Of a stretch of DNA of 64,000 nucleotides, positions 51,503 to 62,828 are shown piece after piece. Numbering within the stretch: the first letter of the stretch is position 1; the number at the start of each line of letters is the position of its first letter. Source of the stretch: Amoeboaphelidium protococcarum (lineage: Eukaryota > Aphelidiomycota > Aphelidea). The stretch covers positions 248,001 through 312,000 of the forward strand of contig JALECJ010000056.1 of the NCBI GenBank assembly GCA_023515745.1, given 5' to 3'. Below the pieces are notes generated by a model. That model was not told the DNA's origin and searched no databases. It saw only the letters and a program-made list of their open reading frames with translations. The position numbers were made by a program, and so were the translations under genes.

Positions 51503-52618
51503 TCAATCAAGACATTTGGTCTGAAATTACCTGTCGTTCAATCTCAATTTAAGGTACGCTTGGTTGATCTCTTCATCCTGCTTGATATATGACGGAATCT
51601 TGGACGCTGGCTTAAGATCAACATCAACAATCTTGATAGCATACCAATACACTTAACCATCAACCTAGACTGATTTGAGAGCTGGAATAACTGCTCTTGA
51701 AATATTAATGAGGATGGATAGATCTTTCAGAGCTTTACCAAGAAGGAAAAATGCTACTGATCTAGAATGGTCATCAGCATCTCCTCCTGCAGATCGAGTA
51801 TGCAAGAAATCTTATGCCAAGCCTACAACGTTTTACTGTAGTGTATCTAAATCATCTTGACGTTGCGCGATCTCAGTATAGGCTTGCGCCGCTCTGACTA
51901 ATGTATGATCTTTTAGCTACACTTAAGCTGACTTTAACAAATCAAGAATTTCATCAGACTCCAGTATAGCTTACAGCACGGTAGGTAAATTCCACTCATA
52001 TGTTATTACTTATGCAGATTAGTTATTAGTTCCAACTTCAATACACTCACCATTAACAAACACCTTGAGATTATTCTAGGGATTATTAAAAAGAGATTGT
52101 AGAGCACCGCATACTCTGTTAGTATCACGAGAAAATAGATTTAATGGGCAGTACGATGACACTTCAGATATTTATCCAGTACTCAACTTCAAGCATTATT
52201 ACCTGCAATATCTGCAATGACCAAAATCTTCAGTATCCTTGTACGCCCATTTTGGCTTTATTTCAACGGATATAGAATCAGCAGGATCGCGACTCTACGG
52301 CCACACACAATCTTCAATCAATTAAGCCGATATACAGCTACCTGGTACACTCACTTTAAACTATTCCACCAAGTAGTCAGCAAATTCGCCGTTGATTCGC
52401 ACACTCTTAGCTAAAGGAGCATACTAAACACCAAACAACTAACGCACAATAACATCCGAGTCAATGGATTACAATGCAGGTGAGGTTACTTTTCTAATCC
52501 GCAGTAACCAGCCAGTCCAATCTGTGCAATGTCTAAACAATATATGCGCATTGCCCTCTGCGAAAAATCTCCAGCCAGAACTCTAGCCCAAAGTAACTAA
52601 ATCATCAGTAGAGGACAT
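51503..52618 (-). CDS. IPPK: Inositol-pentakisphosphate 2-kinase (IPK1/IPPK)
   Basis: A 371-residue single-exon gene. An N-lobe motif, GWRFFAEGNAHILFRH, is followed by LLRIRKV. The catalytic signature EIKPKW starts near residue 119, then CRYCRQQCLKL, YCPLNLFSRDTNRVCGALQ and NNPQNNLKVFVNGE; C-terminal KDLSILINISRAV and YAIKIVDVDLKPASKIPSY match the IPK1 activation and ATP-site regions. IPK1 makes phytate (IP6) from IP5; IP6 is needed for mRNA export. The region overlaps long shadow frames on the plus strand. Confidence 0.88.
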
Positions 52619-52697
52619 AAATAATATTGCAAAATAACTGTTTAGGATGATAAGTGGGTATAAAATTTTAATCACGCGATAAAGACATTAGTTAAAA

Positions 52698-53720
52698 TCA
52701 CCGAGTTTATTCCAACAACTGTTTAACATATTCATAAGTGACAAAAGACACTGAGATAGCAGGTGCAACTTTGAGGTAATTAGGAATGCATCCTTTGTAT
52801 AAAGATCGTACACCTTCCACTTTCACCATGGTATACAAGGCCTGGAATGTGCCAGAGTAAACGTATCCAAAATTGTTCATGCCCATTACTTGAAACCGTC
52901 TGCGTACCACATCCACAGGGTACGTGACTGTCTGTGCAATCACACCTGAAACACCACCAAATAGCAATCTCTGGTAAACACCCACTTGCTGATCTTTGTT
53001 CCCAGATCTCTTACCGAAAAACTCTTTTAGAGATTCATAAACAGTAAAGTTCAATGCATTATACGGGATGATCCCAATTGCTGTGGGCGTGATACCGCGA
53101 TAGATTCCTTTCAAACCGCCCTCGGTTTTAAAAATCTGCGTTAAACATCTCCATATACCCATGCGGTTACCATCAGAGGTGCGCATATCAGTCATGACAC
53201 TAAGACGCGTCCGGGCGAGATCTAGAGGATAAGTTGTCACCACACTAGCACAACCACTAACAGCTCCGGAGATCATTTTCGCAGAAGTATCGAGCTCTGT
53301 TTCACCTTTTTTCATCATCAGTCGTTTCATTCGTTCATAAGTGGCAAACTGCACTGCGCTGTATGGAATAATTCTCAGACAATTCGTGCCATTCCCTTTA
53401 AAGTATCCCTTGACTCCTTCTTCGCGATATACAGTCCTGAGCGTGTCCACAACTCCGTTATACTTGACGTTGGAATTAGTCTACACTTGAAACAGAATCT
53501 TCATTCGCTCCAACGGCGATACAACGGTGCGACTAACAAAACCCGCCACACCGCCGGCAATCAGTTGTTTTACCGTGCGTTGCAGATCAGATTATTGATG
53601 ATGATGTTGTTGTTTCTACTACGCGACTGTAACCGGAAGAGTCGATGTCTTTTGAGTGTTTGCCGCGTTTGAATACGCTATTGGTGATGGAGGCTTACCA
53701 CCCTTTGATATTTACACCAT
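52698..53720 (-). CDS. Mitochondrial carrier, SLC25 family (CoA/adenine-nucleotide type)
   Basis: A 340-residue single-exon gene. Three repeats each bear the carrier signature: SPLERMK (Pro about 69), TYPLDLARTRL and TYPVDVVRRRF. The context GGVAGFVSRTVVSPLERMKI and GNGTNCLRIIPYSAVQFATY places it with SLC25A42/A16, YPR011C and ADNT1-type carriers of CoA or adenosine phosphates. Substrate cannot be fixed from the sequence alone. The N-terminal 48 residues are polar with a QQ and HHH run. Head-to-head with the coiled-coil gene at 53978 (257 bp). Confidence 0.9.
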
Positions 53721-53977
53721 TGTTAAAGTTGAATTTCAGTAATGTCTTCTTTAATTACAATTAATGATAAAATGAAGAATGTATTTTTAAATCACTTGTG
53801 TATTCCAAGTTTGATTGCTGGTTGATTTTTGATAAGGTGATGATCCCACTTGATCGGCTATTCTTATCACATGCACGCACGCCAAGCATCATCTCGGCCG
53901 TTCATGAAAACACGCGCCTTTCTAAATTCCGAATTTAACATAGACTTGCACGTTTTAAAGTCAGGATTCCAGTAATA

Positions 53978-54435
53978 ATGTCCAAGTATGGAGCATTGCT
54001 ATAGCAGAACAATAATCATTTAGTTTAAAGTAAGTTTTACAAATTATTGAGGTATAAGAGACACATCTATGATAAGAATGTAGGAATTGAGTAACTGAAA
54101 GAATAGCAATCCTTGTTGGTTAAAGACGTTAAGGAACGAATGTCTAAGAAGGACTAGTTGCAACATGAGATTATGCAGCTAACCAATAGATTGAATTAGG
54201 AAGACCGCTTATTATAAGAATAACAGCAATTGCTTTAAATGACTTAATAACAACTAAGGTCTGCTGAGTCGATTTACAGCCAGGTATTATCTATCTATAT
54301 CTTCCATTCATTCATTCATGCCAAAGACATTAACGCGCGTAAGTGTAGATCATCACAGACTCGGGAAACTTGATCAAGGACCTGGATAATAGCATACTCC
54401 AATTGAGAGAAAGTGTATAGAAACGGGAATAGTGA
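53978..54435 (+). CDS. Small glutamine-rich coiled-coil protein
   Basis: Exon 53978-54283, a 65-nt intron (54284-54348, GTATTA to GTGTAG) and exon 54349-54435 give 130 residues. The whole protein is predicted helical with heptads (LKEQQSLLVKDVKERMSKK, then LIKDLDNSILQLRESVQKRE). Nine or more glutamines are TAA/TAG. I do not recognise a family. It is tail-to-tail with THOC3 only 67 bp away, so both genes must end almost at their stop codons. Confidence 0.6.
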
Positions 54436-54502
54436 TTGCAATAGCACGGAAATTTACATATTGTTTAAATCTCTACTATTGTATTAGAATATATTTTCAT
54501 CA

Positions 54503-55480
54503 TCATTTCATAAATCGAATAATATGGAACGTACCAGCGTCTTTCTAAGTTCGGGGATCCAGATCATCTCCAGCGAAAGCAAGCATAATGCCATCAGGAT
54601 GGAAGTGTAATGTATTAACAGTCGATTTTACTTTAATGGACTCCACCAGATCAAAGGAGCGCGTGGAATAGATTTAAATCTCATAATCCTTACTGGCGAC
54701 AGCTAAAAACTATCCATCATAACTAAAAGCTAAAGATCTAATAGCGGACTGAGCACCTGCAAATGAGCGAATACAAACCACATCTTACAGATCCCATAGA
54801 TTGACCATACTATCAGCTCCACCTGATGAAAGATATAGTCCATCTTGGGATACAGCCACGTTGTATACACTCGCGCCATGTCCAGCCAACCTATACAAGA
54901 TATCCAGTCGATCTTCGGAGATCCAGGTATTAAAATCAATAATTTAGACACTTCCGTCCCCAGTGCACATGGCCAAGAACGCATCATTGCCATATTACGA
55001 GATCCATTAAAGTTCATTTACCTCTACATCAAATTATCGCTACCTGACTTGCTCCCACTAATTATCATTAGCCACAATCTCTAGCACAGTAACAAGATCT
55101 TTAACATTGCCGCATATCACGTATCTATTAGATGGACTAAATTTCACGTTCAAGTTCTTGCTTCCACTTTAAAAGGAAGCTAAGCAGCAACGCTTATCAA
55201 CATCCCACAACTTGCAGGTGGCATCTGATGATGCAGATACTACGCGAGCACCATCGCTGCTCCAGTCCAGTGACTATACACTTCCGCTATGTCCTTCCAG
55301 AGTCCAATGTCTCAAAATGACTCCATCCTAACTGTCAATATGCCAGATCTTAACCGTATTATCGGCACTCCCAGTAGCCAAAAAAGTTCTACCATCCTCA
55401 TGAACAAACCATCGCAGACACAGAATGCGCCCGCTATGAGCTCTATACTCCTTATCTTTCACGCTACTCCAAAATGCCAT
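54503..55480 (-). CDS. THOC3: THO complex subunit 3 (THOC3/Tex1), WD40
   Basis: A 325-residue single-exon gene of seven WD-like blades. It begins FWSSVKDKEYRAHSGRI and has LATGSADNTVKIWHI, EGHSGSVQSLDWSSDGARVV, NLNVKFSPSNRYVICGN, VEVNELQWIS, SSGGADSMVNLWDLQDVVC and AGDDLDPRTQKDAGTFHI. The mid and late motifs (NINicWSP-, EVNEIsW- and LAFA..D-like) correspond position by position to THOC3/Tex1, part of the THO/TREX mRNA export complex. Other seven-bladed WD40 proteins fit less well. Head-to-head with RPC3, 148 bp apart. Confidence 0.78.
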
Positions 55481-55628
55481 ACTTATCTTGAAATACTGAT
55501 TTGCAAAATTCTCACAAAAATAGTTTATTCCTTAGATCTTTTAATGATTGAAGAAACGAAGACACAATAAGCGGCTCCTCTTGACACTTTTCTCTTAGCT
55601 TTTTACCGCGAGAAAAATAGAACGAATT
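55481..55628. promoter_or_regulatory. Compact bidirectional promoter between THOC3 and RPC3
   Basis: Only 148 bp separate two divergent ATGs, so both promoters and 5' UTRs must lie here. Confidence 0.55.
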
Positions 55629-57342
55629 ATGGCTGATGTGGATAGACAGTTGGTCAGGACTGTGTTGTAGCAGTTCTTTGGTTTGCATGTCGCCGTAAAC
55701 TTATCCTCATCTAATTTAGTATTATACAGCGATATATTACCATTATGCTATTGTGTAGACAGTGGGCGAGTGCTTAGAGAGACATGGGAGGTGTACAATT
55801 GGAATGATTCTGAGGTATAGTAAGATGCGCGTATCTTAGATTAAGAACGCGTTGAAGGTGCTGCTGCAAATAGATTTGGTAAAATATACTGAGGAGGTGG
55901 ATTAAAAGAGTTTGGTTAGCACTTTTTATTATTCGCTGGTTGATATTGATTAGATTCTCAGATTGATGAGATTCGGAGAGTATTGCAAATTTATCACGGA
56001 ATCAGTGTGTCGACATAACAGCGGTATTAGTGGCAACAGTAACAGCGACGCTCTATCAGTGTTTAAATGCCTATTCAGATATGGCAGATAGACCGTGGAT
56101 GGTATTGCTTCCCTTAGCGGTGTGGATAAGACAACGATAGAATATAGCTTGATGATTCTATCTTAGTAGCAAGAGTATCGCGTGGTTAAAATATCTCAGT
56201 CCTCCGACTTGTAGCATATCAATGACCTGGCAAGGCAACACGCTGAGAGTCTCAAGACTTCCGATGATTACCTAAAGGTTGGCTCAAGCAGGAAACGCGG
56301 TTTGAATGACGCAGATACACTCGGATATGGCCAGGAGTCTGGTAAACGGCGGTTGGTATAGAATTTACATGAGGGAATTCAATTTAAACGCGTTGTCCTA
56401 TCTCAGACCTAATTTATTCGCGATCTAGATAAGAAGAATAGTGGAGATAGTAGCGGTTAGGATTACTATGTGATTGACTTTGATCGCTTGAATGTTCTAA
56501 TGCGTAATCGAGATCTGTCCCAACTTGCACAGAAGATCCATCCATTCGCATCGAGTGTAGTGTCCACTATCCTTGATCTATCTACTAGAAATATGGATCA
56601 CCCACTGATGAGTCAAGATGTGGAGACTGTTAATCTAATGAAAGTTGCGCAAGTCATCCAAAATGATGTCAAGAGTCCTATTCACTCCATACCATCTAAT
56701 GATCGTGCGCGAGTGATCCGCAGTCACTTGAATGCTCTGTCCAATCCGGATTCTGGTCTTGTCTAGTTTATTCGCCCAATGGATAATAGCAATTTTATCG
56801 TAAACTTCCCTCTAGTATTAGCGTAGTGTTAACGCGAAATTGTTGAAGATTATGTCTTAGTTAGGCATGGTGGAATGGCACTCCGCGTGTACCGAGCTGT
56901 CAAGTAACATTAGATTCTGGATGAGAAGACGTTGAGCAAGTACTGCTTCCTCGATATTGCCGAGTGTAGAAATAATATATTTAAACTGTTGAATGATCAA
57001 GTCATTTAGTGGTAGCTGGTGCCTCGAAGTTCTGATAGAGCTCCCAATAGAGCCTTGTATACCTTGAAAGCGAATTCCTAGTTTTAGAGCATTATTACCA
57101 CCAGAATCAAGTAGTCCATACTGAACATGATTATCAAGATTGGAGATTTGACAGCCAGAGAGGAATATAAATCTTTAGTGGATAAATAGAAAAGACTGAC
57201 TGCGCAAACGGTTCAGAGCAAGTCAATGATGCTGACCAAGGTGGAATAGGATAAGCTGAAAACATACAACACAGCACTCTAACGCCTTCACGCTAGCATC
57301 GTGCAGATGGACAAGACTTTGAGAATTATGACTATATATTGA
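55629..57342 (+). CDS. POLR3C: RNA polymerase III subunit RPC3 (RPC62/Rpc82)
   Basis: Exon 55629-55694, a 64-nt intron (55695-55758, GTAAAC to GTGTAG) and exon 55759-57342 give 549 residues, the family length. The first winged helix reads RTVLQQFFGLHVA, then after the splice TVGECLERHGRCTIGMI and VSQIKNALKVLLQIDLVKY; YSLVDIDQILRLMRFGEYCK follows. Further winged helices and a C-terminal coiled coil (ALQRLHASIVQMDKTLRIM) match RPC3. The subunit belongs to the RPC3/6/7 initiation sub-complex. The unspliced frame looks open but loses the homology, so the intron was placed by frame and family alignment. Confidence 0.84.
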
Positions 57343-57459
57343 GAACACTAACGTAAGATAATAGAAATCGCGCTTATAGAAGGTCACTTTGTCTATATAT
57401 AAATTCACAAATGCTATCATTATTATCTTAAGGTAAAAGGACAGTATCTGTACAATCAA

Positions 57460-58470
57460 TCACCGCTTCTTTGGCTTAAACATCACGACAATCAGGAGGA
57501 TAACGATTAACAGGATAAGGAAGATTATGCAGTATTTAACCTTTCCACTCTTTTGATATTACTCAGCCTTTTACAGCTCTTGAAATGCGGGTTCAATATT
57601 AGTCTTCACCTGCTCAATGTTGTAATCTATACGGTCCAGAATTGTGCCTTGATCAATCACCAGAGTCTGCATATCTCGAAATATCTCTGCCAGCTGCATT
57701 ATACTCTTGGCAATGTCCTCAATCTACTTCTCTCGCTAGCTTATGGCATCAGATTGCCTGTTTATCAACTCCATCTGTTACTGATTGAACTGCGGGATAA
57801 ACTGCATGTCATTCATGCCATTAAATCCACCACCACCGCCACCTTGAGATGATGGATTGAGTACAGCATCGAGGCCGGATTTAATCAAAAAGTCATTAGC
57901 CTTTCCATCTCTACCACGAATCTTTTAAAGATACGAATTCTAAATCTATCGGAATCGATTAGATAATTCGCTGAGTTTACTAGCCAGACCACTCTGTGCA
58001 TTCTTCCCCAACTACACCTATACCGGATCCTCTCCCTGGCGACTGCTCTATATGCCTATCCGCTTAATCTAATTCTGCGTCTGCGTGAACATTCTTGTAA
58101 TCTCTGCCGTCGCTCTATCCACCACATCATCAGTATCATCGAAAGAGGTGAGTATAGACTTTTTCTATAGAGCTTCCAACTTTGTGAGAGCATCTTTAAG
58201 TTACCGCAGATCATCCTCCACTTGATCAACAATGTCCATCCATTGTGGAGGTAGAGCAGTCATTTCAATAGCCACCGCTCCGCCTTATGCACTATCTCTA
58301 CCGCCAGTATTTGATGATCTCAACAGTGATTCTTCATCGTCACTCTTAAGGATGCTTGCATGAGCTCTCAAGTTACCACCACCACCAATGTGACTTTATT
58401 ATTATGAAGTCGGTTTTGCAAAAGAGTTTCTATATTACACATACAGCACCGTCCGATCTCTCGAAGCCAT
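57460..58470 (-). CDS. STX16: Syntaxin-16/Tlg2-type Qa-SNARE
   Basis: A 336-residue single-exon gene. The N-terminus, MASRDRTVLYVQYRNSF, is the short Sec1/Munc18 (Vps45)-binding peptide typical of syntaxin-16/Tlg2. LPPQWMDIVDQVEDDLRQL starts the Habc region. The SNARE motif (IEDIAKSIMQLAEIFRDMQT, then VIDQGTILDRIDYNIEQV) has the central Gln, and a C-terminal anchor (IIFLILLIVILLIVVMF) ends in a basic tail. It acts at the trans-Golgi/endosome. It is tail-anchored and hence a likely SGTA client. Confidence 0.9.
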
Positions 58471-58707
58471 TTCTATTATGAATATATATATTTTTGTCAA
58501 TTAAAGACCGCTGACTAGCAATTTTATAAATTATGTATGAGCGAAAGATATATATATCGCTATTAACAAGTAAAGAGAAGCTTATATGATGACTTGAAGT
58601 ACAGTACAGTAAGCTGAGCCTTTCTTCCTCTTCAAAACTGTTCGAGAGAAGAGATCAGAAAGAGAAATACTCTCCAACGAGCACATCATCAAAATTGAAA
58701 AGATAAC

Positions 58708-59796
58708 ATGAATTTCCCATTTGCACCGTAGTCGAACCTATTTATTGAGTAGTTTAGAGCGTATCCGATATCTAGAATTGGTGCGAGTAGAGCGAAAGCT
58801 GTGGAGCACACTGGTAAGATCTTGATGCCCAGCAGCTGTCTGTTGAAACTGGCGCAACTTCATATCGAGTATCCGATGCTGTTCAAATTGTCGCTGATTA
58901 AGAAATCGTCTACAGATGGCTCATCATCCCAGATGCTGCATACTCATGTCGGAGTGTTGGAGTTCACCGCGGAGGAGGGTCGAGTGTACTTGCCCAAGTG
59001 GATCTATGACCAGTTTGGCTTGTCCGCAGAGCGAGGAGATACCCCACTGATCACTCTCACCAATGTTACACTCCCGCTGGGAACTTTTGTCAAGATCGAG
59101 CCGCAGTCAGTTGACTTTCTGGATATTACTGATCCAAAGGCTGTGCTGGAGAATGCTTTGCGTAATTACTCCACTCTGTCCAAGGGCGACATCATCAGTA
59201 TCCTGTATAATGAAAAGGTGTACAAGTTGAAACTATTGGAAATCAAGCCGGATACTAACGGGGCCATCAGTATTGTGGAGACTGATTTGAGTGTGGATTT
59301 TGCACCTCCCGTCGGGTATGTTGATCCATCTGAGTAGAATATGGGCTCAGCGGGTCGCGCTATCAAGAGTCGAGACAGTTAAATGTCATTCCACTCGGCG
59401 CATAGCATTGGGATTGATGAGCACAAGGTTGATCACCGCACTTTAAAGTAATAGCAGTCGTCATCTTCATCTTCAGGTACTGTAAGGACGACATTCGAAG
59501 GAACTCAGGGTGCAGGTTAGAGATTGAATGGCAAATCTCTGGATAAACCGTCTGCAATCACTGGTGGCAAGGTGGTGGATTTTACAAAGATTGCCACAGG
59601 TAGCGGTGACAACGATAATAACGCGCCAACTGTTATCAGATTACCAAAGAATAAGCTATGGTTCGGATATCCTATCAAAGAGTACAAGAAGGATGAAGGC
59701 AAAGAAGAAGGAGGAGGTGGTAACAAGCCAGACAGCGACAGCTTCAAAGGCGTCGGGTTTTCTCTGCGAAAGTCGACCGCTGTCACGTCTCAGTGA
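58708..59796 (+). CDS. UFD1: Ubiquitin fusion degradation protein 1 (UFD1)
   Basis: A 362-residue single-exon gene. The UFD1 double-psi barrel is clear: GKILMPSSCLLKLAQLHIEY, then THVGVLEFTAEEGRVYLPKW, then LGTFVKIEPQSVDFLDIT and LENALRNYSTLSKGDIISI. It continues with PDTNGAISIVETDLSVDF and PVGY, followed by a Ser/Gln/Gly-rich tail with IRLPKNKLWFGYPIKEY. UFD1 with NPL4 recruits Cdc48/p97 to ubiquitinated proteins in ERAD. ATG 58708 gives the conserved FEQFRAYP-like start (LFIEQFRAYP). The next gene begins immediately after its TGA. Confidence 0.95.
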
Positions 59797-60543
59797 ATGA
59801 TCATGATGATTTCTGGATAATAAGAATAGTAATATTTGTAATAGCAGCGGCTTGAACAATAAAAGTAACTTTCTAAATGTAATCCCCTTATTCCACCACC
59901 TGGACTTTTGCTGTAATTAAATCGCCATCAGTTTAATATTAAGGATTTCATCAAAACGGTAAATTTAATCGGACGACATCACGAATGTTATAATTTGCCG
60001 TCTTCATGTATATACATGTAGGATTCTGGAAATTTAATATCGCGTCAGTCTACTATAGTGGCGCCGTAGAATATAGTGATTTAAAGTTAGTGCATAATTG
60101 AACAGGGGGCTCATCTACATGGCGACTTGAAGCGAAGTGGTTCTCAGTACTCTATATTGATGGGCAGTTGCAATAACGTGGAATCTGGTGTCGTAATTAA
60201 GCCTCCTTCGAGAGAGGCAAAGGGAGCCATGACTCCGTATCCGTGTAAAATTGGTAATTACGTTCGGATAGGCAAGAACACTGCGTCCCAAGCTGCTATC
60301 ATTGGGAATAATGTATACGTGGGAAGTGATTGCGTTCTGGGGCCATTTTGTGTGATTAAAGATTGCGTGATTATCGATGATGGTTGTCGCATTCCACCAT
60401 ACTTTACAGTGTCTCCTTTTACACGCGTGTCCATGTCTATTGATGGTAAATTGAACTTGTCTGAACTTCATCCACACGCAGATGATCTGATCAAGAGTTC
60501 AGTCAAAGATTATTTACGGCAATATACCAAAGTTACAAAGTGA
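59797..60543 (+). CDS. DCTN5: Dynactin subunit 5 (p25); start uncertain
   Basis: Exons 59797-59958 and 60022-60543 with a 63-nt intron (GTAAAT to CATGTAG). The p25 left-handed beta-helix is recognised from DFIKT spliced to DSGNLISRQSTIV, through NVESGVVIKPPS, IGNYVRIGKNTAS and IGNNVYVGSDCVLGPFCVI to IPPYFTVSPFTRV. p25 is part of the dynactin pointed-end complex. The only in-frame ATGs (59797, 59803, 59806) lie directly after the UFD1 stop and give an unusual N-terminus of about 45 Gln-rich residues; the true start may be in an unseen exon, or transcription may overlap UFD1. Total as drawn 227 residues, against about 180 in animals. Confidence 0.8.
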
Positions 60544-60565
60544 ATCTCATGGTTATTTATTTAAA

Positions 60566-60760
60566 TCATAAGCATATAGTCAAATTAAACACCAAATCAG
60601 TGATCATTTTTTCTGTTTCTTGATAGTATTGGCCATCATAGTTTCTCTTTACCGGTAGATTGTGTCTTAATTCTTCTTCAGAGTGTTCCTGCCGGATACT
60701 ATGCCAAGGTATGAGTTTACGCCAAATCGTTAGCTCATCATGAATCCATTGCTGATCCAT
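60566..60760 (-). CDS. Small hypothetical ORF
   Basis: A 64-codon frame from ATG to TGA, polar with Trp and charged residues (MDQQWIHDELTIWRKLIPWH). It starts within 23 bp of the end of dynactin p25 on the opposite strand. No homology is recognised; it is listed because of its ATG and composition, not because of other evidence. Confidence 0.3.
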   Translation of the reverse strand: MDQQWIHDELTIWRKLIPWHSIRQEHSEEELRHNLPVKRNYDGQYYQETEKMITDLVFNLTICL

Positions 60761-60908
60761 GATTTATGATTTCGACTAGTGGGAATTACGAACCTTATCA
60801 AATTTACTCAGACTAGGCTTTTAGAGTCCAGGCGTATACTTTTCGTTTGTACTATCCATAGGCCTAGAACATTGTACAAGTTAATTATCAAATTGAAACA
60901 CATCTTAT

Positions 60909-61802
60909 TCATGTGTTAAATGTTAAATCGATTGTTTCAACATCAGAATCTGAGTCAATCACAATCACATTAGGATCAATTTGATACTCTGGGATCAGTT
61001 CCAATAGCAAGTATTCTTCGTCCTTCTGCATCATATAATGGTCATCCTTGATACTAGATTGAGAATATCTTAATTTTAAAAGTCTTGACATACCATAGTT
61101 TTGGTCCACAAAGGATTTCTTATTCTGTGCTCTACTCAATTCAATCAATCTCAGAGTTTCAGATCAATCAAAAACGTCGACTTCGTTGGCATATTCGAAT
61201 GTACCTTGTAACTACCCCGGACAGATCAGCAATTCTTATGAACTCTTGCTCAGCGGCAACATTTTCAGCAGTGATAAACTGCAATCTCAGCGTAGTTGCA
61301 CTTTACGGCTTAGAAGTTGAGTTAAAAGCGGAGGATGCAGAGGTGGCAGGACAGTCCTGGATGATGACGCCACAGGAGTAGCCGGAGAGGATGCAGGCGG
61401 GTAGTTATCCTCCTGTAGGAACTATCTTCTCTTCTCACAGAAATCTGCGATCAGTTCCTAGTTGCGCTAATGATCACCCCTATGCAGAATGAGGCCAGAT
61501 CCCCTCGCCACCGCAAAAATCCATCCTCCCATGTCTTCCAGAGGATGACCATCCTTGATCATTTTCTGCAGGACATTTCTTCCCTTGTCCTTCAGCTGCG
61601 TCCCCGTCAGCTGATGCAGGCTTCTAAACTCCTCATCCTTCCATATGGCTGCGTACTTGTCTACCCTGTTCTGGTATTTGCATAGGCCAGCCTCAAGGTC
61701 CTCAACCCACTTTGTCGTCCAGTTATGCTTATTTGCAGACCTTGGGTACAGTATAATTTGGTTTAGTTAGGATTATTGCCGAGTTATTCTCGTCAACCCC
61801 AT
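60909..61802 (-). CDS. Myb/SANT-like DNA-binding protein with C-terminal SUMO-interacting-like motif
   Basis: Proposed exons on the minus strand are 61802-61307, 61244-61205 and 61149-60909 (258 residues), joined by 62- and 55-nt introns placed only by frame. The first exon is the strong part: NWTTKWVEDLEAGLCKYQNR, then QLTGTQLKDKGRNVLQKMI, a Myb-related fold whose LKDKxRN helix resembles the telobox of telomere-binding Myb proteins. The last exon ends in an acidic-hydrophobic run, VIVIDSDSDVETIDL, that looks like a SUMO-interacting motif. If the introns are wrong, exon 1 alone ends at TGA 61287-61289 (171 residues). Confidence 0.5.
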
Positions 61803-61938
61803 TTTACGCAATCTTTATCAGAAGATATTGCCGTTTCCACTCTATTTCAGTTACCAAGACTTGGCTTAGCTCTTGTAAGATAACAAGCAGAGAACTACTT
61901 AGGACTAAACCATTTCGAATCATCGAGTATGCTGACTT

Positions 61939-62207
61939 TCATCTGGATTTAGTCATTGGTTGCCCACACCCATCTTCAGAATCTTCATGGCACTGAGGAA
62001 ATATCTACCTGAGAGGAGTAATAGCAGGTTCGCTTAAGGACGAACCATCAGTCATGGCCAAAATCTGACACTTTTAAACTTGAATACTAGCCAGTATAGA
62101 GAGCAAAGCATTTATAGCACCCACTCACTATTTACCATAAGGATCAATTTCCATCTCAATCCAGCTTTTTTGAATAAACTTCAAGAGCAGCAGCAAAAGG
62201 ATTCAAT
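61939..62207 (-). CDS. Coding fragment of unresolved gene
   Basis: Two blocks, 62207-62129 and 62086-61939, join in phase across a 42-nt GTGAGT to GGCTAG segment to read FIQKSWIEMEIDPYGKY then IQVQKCQILAMTDGSSLSE, ending at TGA. A TGA lies just upstream at 62208, so a start or an upstream exon is missing. Protein-like stretches in other frames upstream (about 62320-62560, with YNRYAVLMIDLLLMKLDTER) may belong to the same gene or be decayed pieces. Confidence 0.28.
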
Positions 62208-62828
62208 ATGATTATAATGCATTGCACAGACTGTAGCATTTAGGACGAACTTGAGAGTTTGGCGGTAGGAACTTAAAGAATTCTAAAGAGGCGTAAATGT
62301 TAAGGTTGGCAAATTTATAAACAGAGGAAACCATCAAATGACTTCAGGTGAAATGACCAAGTCACTTTTGTAGGTAGATATCTTCTAAGTCACTATCGGA
62401 TCCTTGCCAGCCAAAGCATTATTCCATAACAGAAGCCTATCTCGTTCAGTATCCAACTTCATTAACAGTAAATCTATCATTAAGACAGCATAACGATTGT
62501 AGCTGAGAACTGAAGAGTATAAAGTTTTAGTAGATTTCACAATTCAACTGTACCTGCTTAGCTTTCACACCAAACATGGCCATGATTTGAGGTAACTTTC
62601 ACTCGACGTAATGTAGAAAATGGTTCAATAAATGAAGCTACAGGTAAAGATTTGAACAGCAAGCAGCATGAAACTGTGAAACGGACTGTTTCAGACTGCC
62701 TCTACCGGGATTGGAAAGTCTTCCTGATAAGTGAACAATAGGAGACGGCACTGAGCCTCATGGAGTATGTATCAGCACTTGAAAAAGGTTAAAATGGTTA
62801 ATATAAGGGAGGGGGACCGCCGAGGACG
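62208..62828. other. Unresolved region with protein-like frames, minus strand
   Basis: No complete gene could be assembled. Short frames about 62330-62560 read like a helical protein but end at TGA with no convincing splice sites. Confidence 0.25.
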
